A stretch of DNA of 64,000 bases from Petroclostridium sp. X23 (GTDB taxonomy: Bacteria > Bacillota > Clostridia > SK-Y3). The stretch spans positions 124,001-188,000 of the forward strand of contig NZ_CP124862.1 in the NCBI RefSeq assembly GCF_030013905.1, read 5' to 3'. A program made the translations under genes and the position numbers. Of this stretch, positions 47,031 through 56,469 are shown in pieces (within the stretch, counting starts at the first letter, position 1; each line of letters opens with the position of its first letter). The notes under the pieces were generated by a model that was not told where the DNA came from, did no database searches, and was given only the letters and a program-made list of their open reading frames with translations.

Positions 47031-48353
47031 ATGAGTAATGTTGTATTGGAAAATAATGTACTGCAAGAAAAACCGGGGTATAAGATTATGGAGATCTCTT
47101 TACCGATATTTGCACTAATCAGCGTGATTGTTTTGGCAGCAACTTATATGGGAGTACTTCCGAAAGGGATGATTGGTGCTTTTCCGCTTATGATGGTAAT
47201 CGGTGCTGTATTTAATGAAATAGGGAATCGGACGCCTATTATTAAAGACTATTTGGGTGGTGGCCCTATTGTTATTATTTTTGGTGCGGCTGCGCTTGTA
47301 ACATATGGTATTTTACCGGAAAAATCCGGGGAGATTATGATAAATTTTATGAAGGGTGAAGGATTTTTAGATTTTTATATTGCAGCGCTTATCTGCGGTA
47401 GTATTTTAGGAATGAATAGAAAATTGTTAATTAAAGCGGCAATCAGATATTTACCTGCAATATTAGGCGGGGTGATCACTGCAATGGCTCTGGTTGGCTT
47501 GATTGGCGCCTTGATAGGATTCGGTGCAAAAGAGGCAATATTATACATTGGCATCCCTATTATGGGCGGTGGTATGGGAGCCGGTGCAGTGCCGTTATCC
47601 AAAATATTTAGTGAAGCGTTAAATAAAGATGCTACTGAGATGCTGTCTGTAATGATCCCGGCACTTGCATTGGGAAATGCACTATCAATTGTTGCAGCAG
47701 GGCTGCTAGATAAATTCGGTAAGAATAGACCGTTCTTTTCTGGTAACGGTCAGTTATTAAAGAATAAAGAGGCTAAACTGGATGGGCAAGAGGAAGGTAA
47801 AAAAGAGGAAAGCAATCCGGTGGATTATAAACTAATGGGCATAGGATTATTAGTAGCCGTTACATTTTTTAGTTGGGGTCGAATATTAGAGAAATTTATA
47901 CCAATACATTCATATGCGCTTATGATTATAAGTGTGGCTGTATTTAAGGCGATAGGTATTATTCCTAGAAAATATGAATTAGGAGCATTCCAATGGTTCC
48001 GGTTTGTAATGATTAATCTGACACCAACCTTGCTTGTAGGAATCGGTGTAGCGTATACAGACCTTCCGCAAGTGATTGCTTCACTAACACCTCAATACCT
48101 ATTGTTAGTTGCTTGTACTGTCATTGGTGCAATTGTAGGGTCCGGATTTGTTGGTGCTCTATTGGGATTCTATCCAATCGAATCAGCCATTACTGCAGGA
48201 TTATGTATGGCGAATATGGGAGGGACAGGAGATGTAGCTGTGCTATCAGCCGCAAAACGCATGGAATTAATGCCTTTTGCACAAATTTCTTCACGTGTTG
48301 GCGGTGCCTTTATTCTTATTTTGGCAACAGCATTATTGAGACTATTTATGTAG
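47031..48353 (+). CDS. 2-hydroxycarboxylate transporter (malate/citrate:Na+ symporter)
   Basis: A 440-residue membrane protein of the 2-HCT family (CitS, MaeN, CimH). The two family GGxG re-entrant motifs are present: MGGGMGAGAVPLS near 180 and MGGTGDVAVLSA near 400. Eleven or so spans are predicted. It imports malate or citrate with sodium. GAGGAGG precedes the ATG at 47031. The insertion ends 26 bases upstream, so its original promoter or co-transcription with the malic enzyme gene may be lost or replaced. Confidence 0.95.
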   Translation: MSNVVLENNVLQEKPGYKIMEISLPIFALISVIVLAATYMGVLPKGMIGAFPLMMVIGAVFNEIGNRTPIIKDYLGGGPIVIIFGAAALVTYGILPEKSGEIMINFMKGEGFLDFYIAALICGSILGMNRKLLIKAAIRYLPAILGGVITAMALVGLIGALIGFGAKEAILYIGIPIMGGGMGAGAVPLSKIFSEALNKDATEMLSVMIPALALGNALSIVAAGLLDKFGKNRPFFSGNGQLLKNKEAKLDGQEEGKKEESNPVDYKLMGIGLLVAVTFFSWGRILEKFIPIHSYALMIISVAVFKAIGIIPRKYELGAFQWFRFVMINLTPTLLVGIGVAYTDLPQVIASLTPQYLLLVACTVIGAIVGSGFVGALLGFYPIESAITAGLCMANMGGTGDVAVLSAAKRMELMPFAQISSRVGGAFILILATALLRLFM

Positions 48354-48405
48354 CATACAAATAACTCCGCGCTTACAAATAAAGTTATATATCCATAAAA
48401 AATCT

Positions 48406-48436
48406 AAAGGACACTCATAAAAAAAGAGCGTCCTTT
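48406..48436 (+). terminator. Intrinsic terminator after the transporter
   Basis: AAAGGACACTC pairs with GAGCGTCCTTT (one mismatch) with an A-rich loop and a TTATTC tail. Confidence 0.7.
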
Positions 48437-48622
48437 ATTCTTTTAAAAATAACCTGTACAAATTTCTTGTAGCAAAATAGTGTTTATAAGTTTTTTAGTA
48501 TTGTAAAAAGATATATCATTGGTATAATAAATATATACATTGTAGCTTTCGAAGGATTCAAAATACGTAATAAGATCAAGCGATATTAAAGTTTCACGGA
48601 ATATAAAGAAGAAGGAGAAAAC

Positions 48623-50248
48623 GTGAAAAAGTATATATTTTCGTTGCAAACTAAGATTACTATACTACTTGTAATAGTTGTTTTCATTTCCATATCCATT
48701 ATTCTACTTTTCATTACTAATTGGATTACAAAGAACGTTCAAAACAAGGTAGAGACAAATATCATGAATATCGCCCAAATAGTGGCCCGAACTCCTCATA
48801 TTAGGGAAGCATTGATGAAGAAGGAACCAACCAACACAATTGAGCCTTATATTAACGCATTATTAGAATCGGTAGACAATATAGAGTTTATTGTTGTTGC
48901 CGATATGCAGGGAATTAGATATTCGCATCCCAATCCGGAAAGAGTAGGGAAAGGATTTGTTGGCGGTGACCACCTTCGCGTAATAGGGACCGGTGAGACG
49001 TATATTTCTGAAGCGATGGGAACCCTAGGGAAGTCATTAAGGGCATTTACACCGGTATATAATTTTGAAAATAATGAGCAAATAGGTTTTGTTTCAGTCG
49101 GAACACTGACCAAAGATATTGAAAGAGCCAAGGCAGGAGCAATAAGACAATTAATTCTGCTCACGTTTATCGGATTGTCGGCAGGAACCATCGGGGCATT
49201 TTTGTTGGCAAGAAATATAAAAAACACCTTGCTAGGCTTGGAGCCTGATCAAATAACAAAGCTATATAATGAGAAAGTAGCGATGCTTGATGCAATACAC
49301 GAAGGGATCATTGCTATTGATGACCGTTGCAGGATAACCCTTGTGAATGATTCGGCACTAAATATACTGCAAGAAAAGCACAGAAATAATAGGATAATCG
49401 GCAAGGATATAAATAACATTTTCCCTTCCAGTCGAATGCCGGAAGTCTTGGAATCAGGAATTGCAGAGTATGATAAAGAACAGATATTAGATGATACAAT
49501 CATTATGGTGAATAGGGTTCCTATTAAGGATCAAGGAAAGATTATAGGTGTTATAGCAACTTTTAGAGATAAGACGAAGCTAACGAGATTGGCGGAAGAA
49601 CTTACAGGGGTAAAGCAGATTGTTGATGCTTTGCGGGCGAATACCCATGAGTTTATGAACAAGCTTCATGTTATCCTAGGATTAATTAAAATAGGAGAAA
49701 TAGACGAAGCTAAAAGTTATATCGTTCGTGTTACCGATAACCAACAGCAGATATTAAGCATGGTTATTAAAAGGATTAAAGATCCAACCATTGCAGGGCT
49801 TATACTTGGAAAGTACAGTAGGGCAAAAGAATTAGGGATATGTATGAAGCTTGATGAACGTACGGTGCTCCAGTCTAAGCATAAAAATATCAGCAGCAGT
49901 GTATTGGTCGGGATCATCGGGAACTTAATTGAAAATGCGATGGAGTCGGTCAGTCGGAGTGATAAAGAAGAAAAAATTGTGAACGTAAGGGTAGAAGAAA
50001 CCGATAAGCAAATTTTAATTGAAGTAGAAGATTTCGGGATAGGGATAGCGCAAAATAATCTAGAAAAGATATTTGAAAGAGGCTTCACTACGAAAACTGA
50101 AAGCGCGGGAGTAGGGCTGGCTTCGATAAAAGAAAATGTAGAGATTCTTAACGGAAAAATAGATGTATGCTCAGAGATTAACAAAGGAACTGTATTTACA
50201 GTTGTTTTGCCTAAGGAGGATTCGAATGATAAAGGTATTGATCGTTGA
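48623..50248 (+). CDS. CitA/DcuS-type sensor histidine kinase
   Basis: A 541-residue kinase. It has one span at residues 8-30, an extracellular Cache/PDC sensor with YSHPNPERVGKGFVGGD (the carboxylate-binding region of CitA/DcuS/MalK sensors), a second span near 175-195, a cytoplasmic PAS domain, a phosphoacceptor His in NTHEFMNKLH and an ATPase with NLIENAMES, DFGIGI and GVGLASI. It should sense malate or a related C4/C6 acid and control the transporter gene. The start is GTG at 48623 behind GAAGGAG. It overlaps the regulator by 23 bases. Confidence 0.95.
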   Translation: MKKYIFSLQTKITILLVIVVFISISIILLFITNWITKNVQNKVETNIMNIAQIVARTPHIREALMKKEPTNTIEPYINALLESVDNIEFIVVADMQGIRYSHPNPERVGKGFVGGDHLRVIGTGETYISEAMGTLGKSLRAFTPVYNFENNEQIGFVSVGTLTKDIERAKAGAIRQLILLTFIGLSAGTIGAFLLARNIKNTLLGLEPDQITKLYNEKVAMLDAIHEGIIAIDDRCRITLVNDSALNILQEKHRNNRIIGKDINNIFPSSRMPEVLESGIAEYDKEQILDDTIIMVNRVPIKDQGKIIGVIATFRDKTKLTRLAEELTGVKQIVDALRANTHEFMNKLHVILGLIKIGEIDEAKSYIVRVTDNQQQILSMVIKRIKDPTIAGLILGKYSRAKELGICMKLDERTVLQSKHKNISSSVLVGIIGNLIENAMESVSRSDKEEKIVNVRVEETDKQILIEVEDFGIGIAQNNLEKIFERGFTTKTESAGVGLASIKENVEILNGKIDVCSEINKGTVFTVVLPKEDSNDKGIDR

Positions 50249-50909
50249 GGATGATCCTATGGTTGCCCAGTTAAATAAAAGATATGTTCAAAGCGTGGAA
50301 GGGTTTGACGTACTTGGCATCACATCGAACGGAGATGAGGCTTTAGGTTTCTGTAAAAAAACAGAGGTTGATTTGATTATATTGGATATATATATGCCAA
50401 AGACGGATGGCATCAGTTTTTTGAAAGAATTAAGGAAAAGATTTATGATGATAGATGTGATTTTAGTAACAGCGTCAAGAGAATGTCAAAATATTGATGC
50501 TGTATTAAAACTTGGAGCAGTAGATTATCTGATGAAACCGTTTGGATATGAAAGGTTGAAAAAATCATTGGAAAGTTATGCCGGCAGGTATAAGCTGTTT
50601 CATGATAGAGGGATGGTAGAGCAAGAAGATTTAGATATTATAACAAAGAAGTACAGGGAAAATAATGATGGCGGGATGATAAAAGGGCTTCATAAAAAAA
50701 CACTGGAAAGAATACGCGGATTGATGGAAGGTAATCCCGGTACGTATTTCTCCAGTGAAGATATAGCGCGAAAAACGGCGTTGTCAAAAGTAACGGTTAG
50801 AAAGTATCTGGAATATCTCGAATCAATAGGCGAAGTGAAACTTGAAGTTGAATATGGAGATATAGGAAGGCCTTCACATTTATATAAATATTTTGAGACT
50901 ACTTGTTAA
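50226..50909 (+). CDS. CitB-family response regulator
   Basis: A 227-residue response regulator. Receiver domain: VEDDP (acidic pocket), phosphoacceptor Asp in LILDIYMPK, Thr in VTAS and Lys in LMKPFGYE. The C-terminal domain has an HTH (SSEDIARKTALSKVTVRKYLEYLE) of the CitB/DcuR/MalR type. It overlaps the kinase gene and ends the module. GGAGG lies 7 bases before the ATG. Target is probably the 2-HCT transporter promoter. Confidence 0.95.
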   Translation: MIKVLIVEDDPMVAQLNKRYVQSVEGFDVLGITSNGDEALGFCKKTEVDLIILDIYMPKTDGISFLKELRKRFMMIDVILVTASRECQNIDAVLKLGAVDYLMKPFGYERLKKSLESYAGRYKLFHDRGMVEQEDLDIITKKYRENNDGGMIKGLHKKTLERIRGLMEGNPGTYFSSEDIARKTALSKVTVRKYLEYLESIGEVKLEVEYGDIGRPSHLYKYFETTC

Positions 50910-50935
50910 TACTTAAAAATTATATGTTCTTTTTG

Positions 50936-50983
50936 CTAAGCAATTAAACGCATGAGTCAAGCTTGATGCGTTTAATTGCTTAG
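50936..50983. repeat. Perfect 18-bp inverted repeat
   Basis: CTAAGCAATTAAACGCAT and its exact complement are separated by 12 bases, 26 bases after the response regulator. There is no T tract, so it is an unusual terminator or a remnant of an element. Confidence 0.6.
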
Positions 50984-51173
50984 CAGATATAAAGTACTAA
51001 GGTATGAGTGGTGTGTGAAGGTACAGGTGTACCGGAAGCTGGTGGAAATTTTGCCAAATGAGATTTAAGGCGGCTTCAGGATGAAATATTTCTAAAATAG
51101 TTGCCATATATAGATATCCAAATCTGGTGCTATATTAAATGCATTAAAGATTTTACATGGAATATATTGCTTT

Positions 51174-51216
51174 AGTGAGGAGTGAGGAGAGTGTAAAGAC
51201 TCCCCACTCCTCACTT
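51174..51216. terminator. Hairpin after the isomerase gene
   Basis: AGTGAGGAGTGAGGAG pairs with CTCCCCACTCCTCACT with one mismatch, directly after the stop of the minus-strand gene at 51218. T runs are weak on both sides. Confidence 0.55.
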
Positions 51217-51217
51217 A

Positions 51218-52003
51218 TTATAAATTCAGCTCTTTTTCAATTCTCTTTAGAATATCCAAAGATTGCTTTCCTTCTTTGGCGACATCACCCCATAGTGCTT
51301 CAATACTTAGGGTTGAATCATATCCTTCTTTCATGGCAGCGGCTATTGCAGATTTATATTGGTCGTAATATTTTTCACGCAAATACCCTCTATTACCATC
51401 TATATCCTGTGCTATGTGCAAGTGGGTTATATACGGGATAGCATAAGCGATATCGGTTACATCCTCATTCATCATTTGCATATGATAAAAGTCGGCAACG
51501 ATTTTAACATTTTCTTTATTAATTTTCTGTACAATATCCACTGCTTCAGGCATTAAAGTCACATAATTACAAACCTCGTTGTTTAAAGCCTCAAACAATA
51601 TTGTAATATTATATTGTTTTGCGATATCCGCCGTAATAGCAAGAAATTCAATCGCCTGTCCATCTGCTGTCGCTTTATCAAAGCCTTCGGGCAGCCTGCG
51701 GGACAGAGGAGCCCCTATGCCTATGGTGGAGATATTTAATTTGCTGCCTCTTTTGCAAATCAGCTGCGCATATTTTTCAGCTTTTACCGGATCATAATCA
51801 GGACCTACAATTGCAATATCCGGTGGACAGTAATCGTTAAAGCCGTTGCAGAACAGATGACCATTTGATACCTTGTCGATCACTTTATCAAACTCTTTCT
51901 CGCTCATAGATGTAACTGCGCGTCCGGAAAGCTCGATAAAGTCAAATCCTATTTGTTCTAAAAGATCGTAATTGCTGATAGAAGTACAGCATCCATATTT
52001 CAT
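51218..52003 (-). CDS. Sugar phosphate isomerase/epimerase (TIM barrel)
   Basis: A 261-residue AP-endonuclease-2/xylose-isomerase-like TIM barrel. Metal-binding residues are likely Glu in ILFEALNN, Asp and His in VKIVADFYHMQMM, His in THLHIAQD and Glu in STLSIEALWG. This is the layout of the hydroxypyruvate isomerase/OtnI group. It follows an OtnK-like kinase gene on the same strand, so it may act on four-carbon acid sugars. AGGAGAAA precedes the ATG. The exact substrate cannot be read from sequence. Confidence 0.87.
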   Translation of the reverse strand: MKYGCCTSISNYDLLEQIGFDFIELSGRAVTSMSEKEFDKVIDKVSNGHLFCNGFNDYCPPDIAIVGPDYDPVKAEKYAQLICKRGSKLNISTIGIGAPLSRRLPEGFDKATADGQAIEFLAITADIAKQYNITILFEALNNEVCNYVTLMPEAVDIVQKINKENVKIVADFYHMQMMNEDVTDIAYAIPYITHLHIAQDIDGNRGYLREKYYDQYKSAIAAAMKEGYDSTLSIEALWGDVAKEGKQSLDILKRIEKELNL

Positions 52004-52094
52004 TATTGATTTCTCCTTTTTAGTTTAATTAAATATAGCGTGCTTATTTATATCACATAGGATAGTTAGCGCAAAATTCTATGAATAATCTGAT

Positions 52095-52166
52095 TGTAGG
52101 GGCGCGCATTGCGCGTCCGTCTTGGTAATATGAGATATTTGCGGACGGCCAATGGCCGCCCCTACA
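52095..52166. repeat. GC-rich palindromic repeat
   Basis: GTAGGGGCG ... GCGCGTCCG and CGGACGGCC ... CGCCCCTAC pair into a long hairpin with inner GCGCGCATTGCGCG and GGCCAATGGCC palindromes. It is far GC-richer than its surroundings and lies between the kinase and isomerase genes. It looks like a dispersed REP/MITE-type repeat. Confidence 0.75.
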
Positions 52167-52191
52167 GTAGTTGACCGTCAGGGGATAGTTT

Positions 52192-53631
52192 TTATTTTCC
52201 TGTTAAAATGTCTACAGCGGTTTTAAGATCAGTTACACTCCCCACGTTTCCAGGGAATATAATATAAGCAATACCGGGGAATTTGCTTTCTTTACCGGTT
52301 ATCCATACGGGTATGCCGGGGCGGATCTGTCCGGCAACAACTGCTTTTTTTACCGACAATCCCTTTGTTCCGATATCACTTGAAGTAATTCCGCCTTTTG
52401 CGATGATAAAATCGGGGCGTTCTTTTAGTTTTTGAACAATACTTGTTACTCCATCCGAGATTTTTACTGCGATTTTAAGTTCTTCTTCCTTATCTTTTGT
52501 GTTAAGATCAAGGCGGTCACGGCGGGTATAAACCGCAGTGGTTTTACTGTTTCGGATGTTATCTTCACATATCGCTACTACTCTATTAATCTCCATATCG
52601 AATTCAGTTGGATTCACAACAAGGTGTTGATTGAATTCTACCATTTCTACATCATCACATGCTTTCAACTGCTCTAATTGATCGGTAGTTTTCTGCACAT
52701 GGGAACCGACGATAATTAATCCGCATGATTTTTTTGAAGTATCCTTAATCATTTCAGATCTATTCAGTAAAGGCTTGTCTGGAACTCCGCCCAATACTTT
52801 AGTTAAAGCGGCGGCACTCCTGAAAATAAAATGCTTTCCTTCTTCCATTGCTTTTAGCAGAGCAATGACAAATATTTTAACATCGGTATAATCCAGTGCG
52901 TTTACTACAACTTTATTAAAATGGTGGACACCTATAAGCTGCGATGTAATCTTATCGATATCAAAATTTCTGATATCATCAAGGCGAATATATGTAACAT
53001 CTTCTTTCCTATATTCTCCATTGGACTTTTCTTCAACCCACTCACCAAGGTGTGAGCTTTTATAGCCGAAGGTTTTATCTTTTGCAAATTCTGTTTGGCC
53101 TGCGGGAATAAGCTGCTGTCCATCAGCAACATAATGAATATTTTCAGCGGTATATCTTCCGCCTTCAAGGAAGAAAGGAATGATAATTTCACCATCGATT
53201 TTCATAGAAGAGTTCTGTTCCACGGTTTCCTTTAGAACTTTTGTTTCAATAGGGTAGTGTCCGCGCAGTGTAGAATCTCCGCGGCTGATAATCATAAAAT
53301 CCTTGCCTGTTTGTTTAGCTGCTTCAGCGATATTACTGGCAATTTCTTTGTGTGCTTTCTCTGTTTGTTCTGAAGTAAAGCTTCGTGAATTTGTTAAGAT
53401 AAAGAACATAGGGCTATCTTCCATAAAACCCTGTAATACGCTTTCAGGCATCCAATCGGTATATACGGAGATGCCATGCACAGTTTGCACTCCTGTTGGG
53501 TCATCATCCAAAACAACGATTTTCATATTATTTGCTGCGAGACATTTCTCCAGATGTGTATTGATTTTTGAAACATCCGCTTGATGATAGAGATTGATTA
53601 ATTCCTTAAGATCTCTTATTTCTAAGCTCAT
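52192..53631 (-). CDS. Four-carbon acid sugar kinase (OtnK/DUF1537 family)
   Basis: A 479-residue kinase. The N-terminal substrate domain shows LDDDPTGVQTVHG and SRGDSTLRGHYP. The C-terminal ATP-binding domain shows KGGITSSDIG and ITGKESKFPGIAYIIFPGNVGS. OtnK-like kinases phosphorylate four-carbon acid sugars such as threonate, erythronate or oxo-tetronate. Together with the downstream TIM barrel it could feed such sugars into central metabolism, though a dehydrogenase and aldolase are not present nearby. GAGGAG precedes the ATG. Confidence 0.9.
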   Translation of the reverse strand: MSLEIRDLKELINLYHQADVSKINTHLEKCLAANNMKIVVLDDDPTGVQTVHGISVYTDWMPESVLQGFMEDSPMFFILTNSRSFTSEQTEKAHKEIASNIAEAAKQTGKDFMIISRGDSTLRGHYPIETKVLKETVEQNSSMKIDGEIIIPFFLEGGRYTAENIHYVADGQQLIPAGQTEFAKDKTFGYKSSHLGEWVEEKSNGEYRKEDVTYIRLDDIRNFDIDKITSQLIGVHHFNKVVVNALDYTDVKIFVIALLKAMEEGKHFIFRSAAALTKVLGGVPDKPLLNRSEMIKDTSKKSCGLIIVGSHVQKTTDQLEQLKACDDVEMVEFNQHLVVNPTEFDMEINRVVAICEDNIRNSKTTAVYTRRDRLDLNTKDKEEELKIAVKISDGVTSIVQKLKERPDFIIAKGGITSSDIGTKGLSVKKAVVAGQIRPGIPVWITGKESKFPGIAYIIFPGNVGSVTDLKTAVDILTGK

Positions 53632-53803
53632 AGTAATGCTCCTCTCATATGTATATATTTTTAAAATTGCTCAAAATAAATATATTGCAAATTGTGTGCC
53701 AATAACAATATAGTATCATGTCAAAAAATGAATATCAATGAGATTTATAATTGAATCATAAAGAAAAGAACCTACAGTAGTAGACGTTTTTCCTTTGTCT
53801 ATT

Positions 53804-53960
53804 CTATAGGAGACTGTGAAAAAGTGCTTAATTGGTCGAAAATCAAACATGGGCGGGGCCCAGCCCCTCTGTTGTGCCAAAACCGGGCAAACAGCAGGTA
53901 CAGTCCCCAAGTTCGATTTTCTCCATGTGCCGAATCGGACTTTTTCACATCCTCCTATAG
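53804..53960. repeat. MITE-like element, copy 1
   Basis: A 157-bp element with 22-bp terminal inverted repeats: CTATAGGAGACTGTGAAAA at the left, and its near complement TTTTCACATCCTCCTATAG at the right. It holds no gene. A diverged copy in the same orientation lies at 56470-56624. The interior contains GC-rich GGGCGGGG. Confidence 0.78.
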
Positions 53961-54002
53961 GTTCCACCAAATGCTTTTTTCAGTAGACTTTCTTAGAATT
54001 TT

Positions 54003-54182
54003 TTATTTCTGAATCATATTTTTAAATATTTTGGACATTTCGGCGTACGCGTTCTCTTTATCTTCTTGAGCAATGTTTGGATTATTTTTGATTTCATTAT
54101 ATGTTTGCTGGAGAGAAGCGCTTTTACTTACTTGTTCAACGGTAAGATTTAGCTTTTGAGCAATTTCATTAACATCTGCCAT
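54003..54182 (-). CDS. Small helical protein upstream of the recombinase
   Basis: A 59-residue protein: MADVNEIAQKLNLTVEQVSK, then SASLQQTYNEIKNNPNIAQE and a C-terminal helix. A GAAGGTGATA site lies 8 bases before the ATG. It is divergent from the serine recombinase gene. The first 20 residues could be a winged-helix or HTH-like element. I do not recognise the family. It could be a recombination accessory factor, but only position suggests this. Confidence 0.6.
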   Translation of the reverse strand: MADVNEIAQKLNLTVEQVSKSASLQQTYNEIKNNPNIAQEDKENAYAEMSKIFKNMIQK

Positions 54183-54306
54183 TAGATATCACCTTCTTTC
54201 ACGATATAAATTAGTATGCCTCAGTTAGTTAATTTTAATGATAGTTTTTTATAGCATTTGAAAGCTGGGTTACATAATATGGTTATATATTTATAATTCT
54301 TTCTAT

Positions 54307-54335
54307 ACATATTTTTGAAAAAATATAGATACAAT
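54307..54335 (+). promoter_or_regulatory. Sigma-E-like promoter of the recombinase
   Basis: ACATATT (54307-54313), a 14-base spacer, then GATACAAT (54328-54335). This fits the mother-cell sigma-E consensus (ATATT at -35, CATACAnT at -10), the same control as spoIVCA in Bacillus. Confidence 0.65.
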
Positions 54336-54363
54336 GTACTAAATAAAAAGATAAGGTGATCAT

Positions 54364-55899
54364 ATGAACAGAGTATGCATGTATCTCAGAAAGTCAAGAG
54401 CTGATGAAGAAGCTGAGAAACGAGGCGAAGGCGAGACGCTAGGAAAGCATCGAAAAATGCTCTTGAAATATGCCAACGAAAAAGATATCAATATTATAAA
54501 AATCCGTGAAGAGATCGTGTCCGGTGAAAGTCTTGCCCATCGTCCGGAAATGTTGGAACTGCTGAAGGAAGTTGAGCAGGGCATGTATGATGCTGTCCTA
54601 TGCATGGATGTGGACCGTCTTGGACGCGGCAACATGCAGGAGCAGGGGATCATACTGGAAACCTTTAAGAGTTCCGATACAAAAATCATTACGCCGCGGA
54701 AAATATATGACCTACATGATGAGTTTGATGAAGAATATAGTGAATTTGAAGCTTTTATGGCCAGAAAGGAATTAAAGATCATCAATCGGCGTCTCCAGCG
54801 CGGAAGAATCAGAAGCATCGAGGATGGAAATTATATCTCTAATGTTCCGCCTTTCGGGTATATGATTCATAAGACTAATAAAGACAGAACACTGAAGCCT
54901 CATCCGGAACAAGCGGATGTTATAAAACTAATCTTTGAATTGTACACAAACGGGCTGGGAGGCAGTAAAATCGCTCACAAATTGAATAGCTTGGGGTATA
55001 AAACTTATACAGGCAAAGATTGGTCTTCTGCTTCCATCATTTCAATTGTTAAAAATCCTGTTTATGTTGGAAAGATTACTTGGAGAAAGAAGGAGATAAA
55101 AAAATCTCTTGATCCGAATAAAAGGAAAGATACGCGTCTGAGGGATAAAAGCGAATGGCTTATTGTTGATGGAAAGCATCAACCTCTTGTCTCAAAAGAA
55201 ATATTTGAGAAATCACAGGAGATATTAAGTAATAAATATCATGTTCCTTATCAACGCGAATCTATCATTAAAAATCCGCTGGCAGGGCTTATTAAATGTA
55301 AAAAGTGCGGTGCATCTATGGTATTAAGGCCTTATCCTGATAAAGATGACCAGATCATGTGTTATAATCATTGCGGCAATAAAAGCAGCAAGCTGAAATA
55401 TGTTGAGGAAAGCCTCATTCAGAGTTTAAATGATTGGCTAAAAGGGTATAAAGCGCAATGGGATAAGGGACGCAAAAACAGCCAACCGGATAATGACAAT
55501 ATTCAGGTTTTAAAAAGAAAGATAAGTTATCTGGAAAAAGAGTTTTCAGAATTGGGAAAGCAGAAAGAACGGCTGCATGATTTACTTGAGAGAGGAGTCT
55601 ATTCGATAGATACTTATCTGGAGCGTTCGCAAAACCTCGCTGGGAGGTTTGAAGACATTCGCAGTAATATCGAAAACTGTAAAGATGAACTGCTGTTACA
55701 GTTCGAGCAGGATAAAGTGAAGCAAGATGTTATCCCTAAAGTGCAGAAAGTACTGGATATGTATTATAGTTCTGACGACCCGGCTAAAAAAAATGATTTG
55801 TTAAAGAGTATCCTTGAACGAGCGGAGTATTATAAAAATAAAAGTCAAAGAAATGACCAGTTTACTCTTGTCTTGTATCCCAAACTTCCAAGACAGTAA
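54364..55899 (+). CDS. spoIVCA: Large serine recombinase, SpoIVCA-like
   Basis: A 511-residue large serine recombinase. The catalytic domain has Ser11 in MYLRKSRAD and the motif [13 protein letters not shown] recombinase domain follows ([14 protein letters not shown]), then a zinc ribbon ([19 protein letters not shown]) and a coiled coil (about 375-450). It converges on, and overlaps, the 3' end of the sigK N-terminal half, exactly as spoIVCA does with spoIVCB in B. subtilis. A sigma-E-like promoter lies upstream and AAGGTGA before the ATG. I infer that it joins the two sigK halves in the mother cell. Confidence 0.92.
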   Translation: MNRVCMYLRKSRADEEAEKRGEGETLGKHRKMLLKYANEKDINIIKIREEIVSGESLAHRPEMLELLKEVEQGMYDAVLCMDVDRLGRGNMQEQGIILETFKSSDTKIITPRKIYDLHDEFDEEYSEFEAFMARKELKIINRRLQRGRIRSIEDGNYISNVPPFGYMIHKTNKDRTLKPHPEQADVIKLIFELYTNGLGGSKIAHKLNSLGYKTYTGKDWSSASIISIVKNPVYVGKITWRKKEIKKSLDPNKRKDTRLRDKSEWLIVDGKHQPLVSKEIFEKSQEILSNKYHVPYQRESIIKNPLAGLIKCKKCGASMVLRPYPDKDDQIMCYNHCGNKSSKLKYVEESLIQSLNDWLKGYKAQWDKGRKNSQPDNDNIQVLKRKISYLEKEFSELGKQKERLHDLLERGVYSIDTYLERSQNLAGRFEDIRSNIENCKDELLLQFEQDKVKQDVIPKVQKVLDMYYSSDDPAKKNDLLKSILERAEYYKNKSQRNDQFTLVLYPKLPRQ

Positions 55900-56374
55900 A
55901 CGGTGCATTTCTTTTTCTTTGTTGATAACCTATAAGGGAGAATTCATTACCTTCTTTATCAACTCCAATGGGATCATGAAGTGAAATTTCATTTTGTGTT
56001 TTTTTGTTAGCTCGAATTGTCATTAGTATTTCATTTTCTATACATCGTGCAGCATACGTGGCCAATCTAGTTCCTTTATCGATATCAAAAGTTGTAATCG
56101 CTTTTATAAGGCCTATTGTACCGATAGATATCAAGTCATCCGTTTCTTTACCCGTCATACTGTATTTTTTAATGATGTGTGCTACTAATCTGAGGTTTCT
56201 TTCTATAAGTATGTTTTTTGCATCTTCATCTCCATTTTTATATTTCTCAAGATACATTTGCTCTTCTTCAGTAGTAAGAGGCTGAGGAAAAGAGTTGTTA
56301 TTCGATACAAAAGACAATAATACAAAAAAGTATTTCAAGATCGTTGGAAAAGCCGTTAATAGGATAGATAACAT
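55862..56374 (-). CDS. sigK: Pro-sigma-K, N-terminal half (spoIVCB part)
   Basis: The first 141 native codons of the mother-cell sigma factor K: a hydrophobic pro-sequence ([20 protein letters not shown]), SFPQPL, then region 2 with [27 protein letters not shown] and [11 protein letters not shown]. The native frame ends in GVDKEGNE at the core at 55943; the next 29 residues come from element sequence. Its promoter at 56411 fits sigma-E and GGGGGTG precedes the ATG. The C-terminal half lies at 57647 on the opposite strand. The pro-sequence shows that this organism uses processed sigma-K, unlike C. difficile. Confidence 0.95.
   Translation of the reverse strand: MLSILLTAFPTILKYFFVLLSFVSNNNSFPQPLTTEEEQMYLEKYKNGDEDAKNILIERNLRLVAHIIKKYSMTGKETDDLISIGTIGLIKAITTFDIDKGTRLATYAARCIENEILMTIRANKKTQNEISLHDPIGVDKEGNEFSLIGYQQRKRNAPFTVLEVWDTRQE
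55920..55952. other. Recombination site at the sigK N-half (attL-like)
   Basis: Read on the minus strand: sigK codons, core AGGTAATGAA (55952-55943), nine bases, and arm ATAGGTTATCAACA (55933-55920). The core and arm match the site at 57635-57661, but in inverted orientation. The symmetric centre of the two arms falls on GA in the core. Confidence 0.8.
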
Positions 56375-56410
56375 TAACTAGACACCCCCGCAAAATAACG
56401 TTTCCCTATA

Positions 56411-56439
56411 ATTATATGAATTAACTGTTATCAATGTGC
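56411..56439 (-). promoter_or_regulatory. Sigma-E-like promoter of sigK N-half
   Basis: Minus strand: GCACATT (56433-56439), a 14-base spacer, then CATATAAT (56411-56418). It has the same spacing as the recombinase promoter and is consistent with sigma-E or sigma-K control. Confidence 0.55.
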
Positions 56440-56469
56440 CTGTCTATAACGGTTTTTTTAAAAGTCTTA

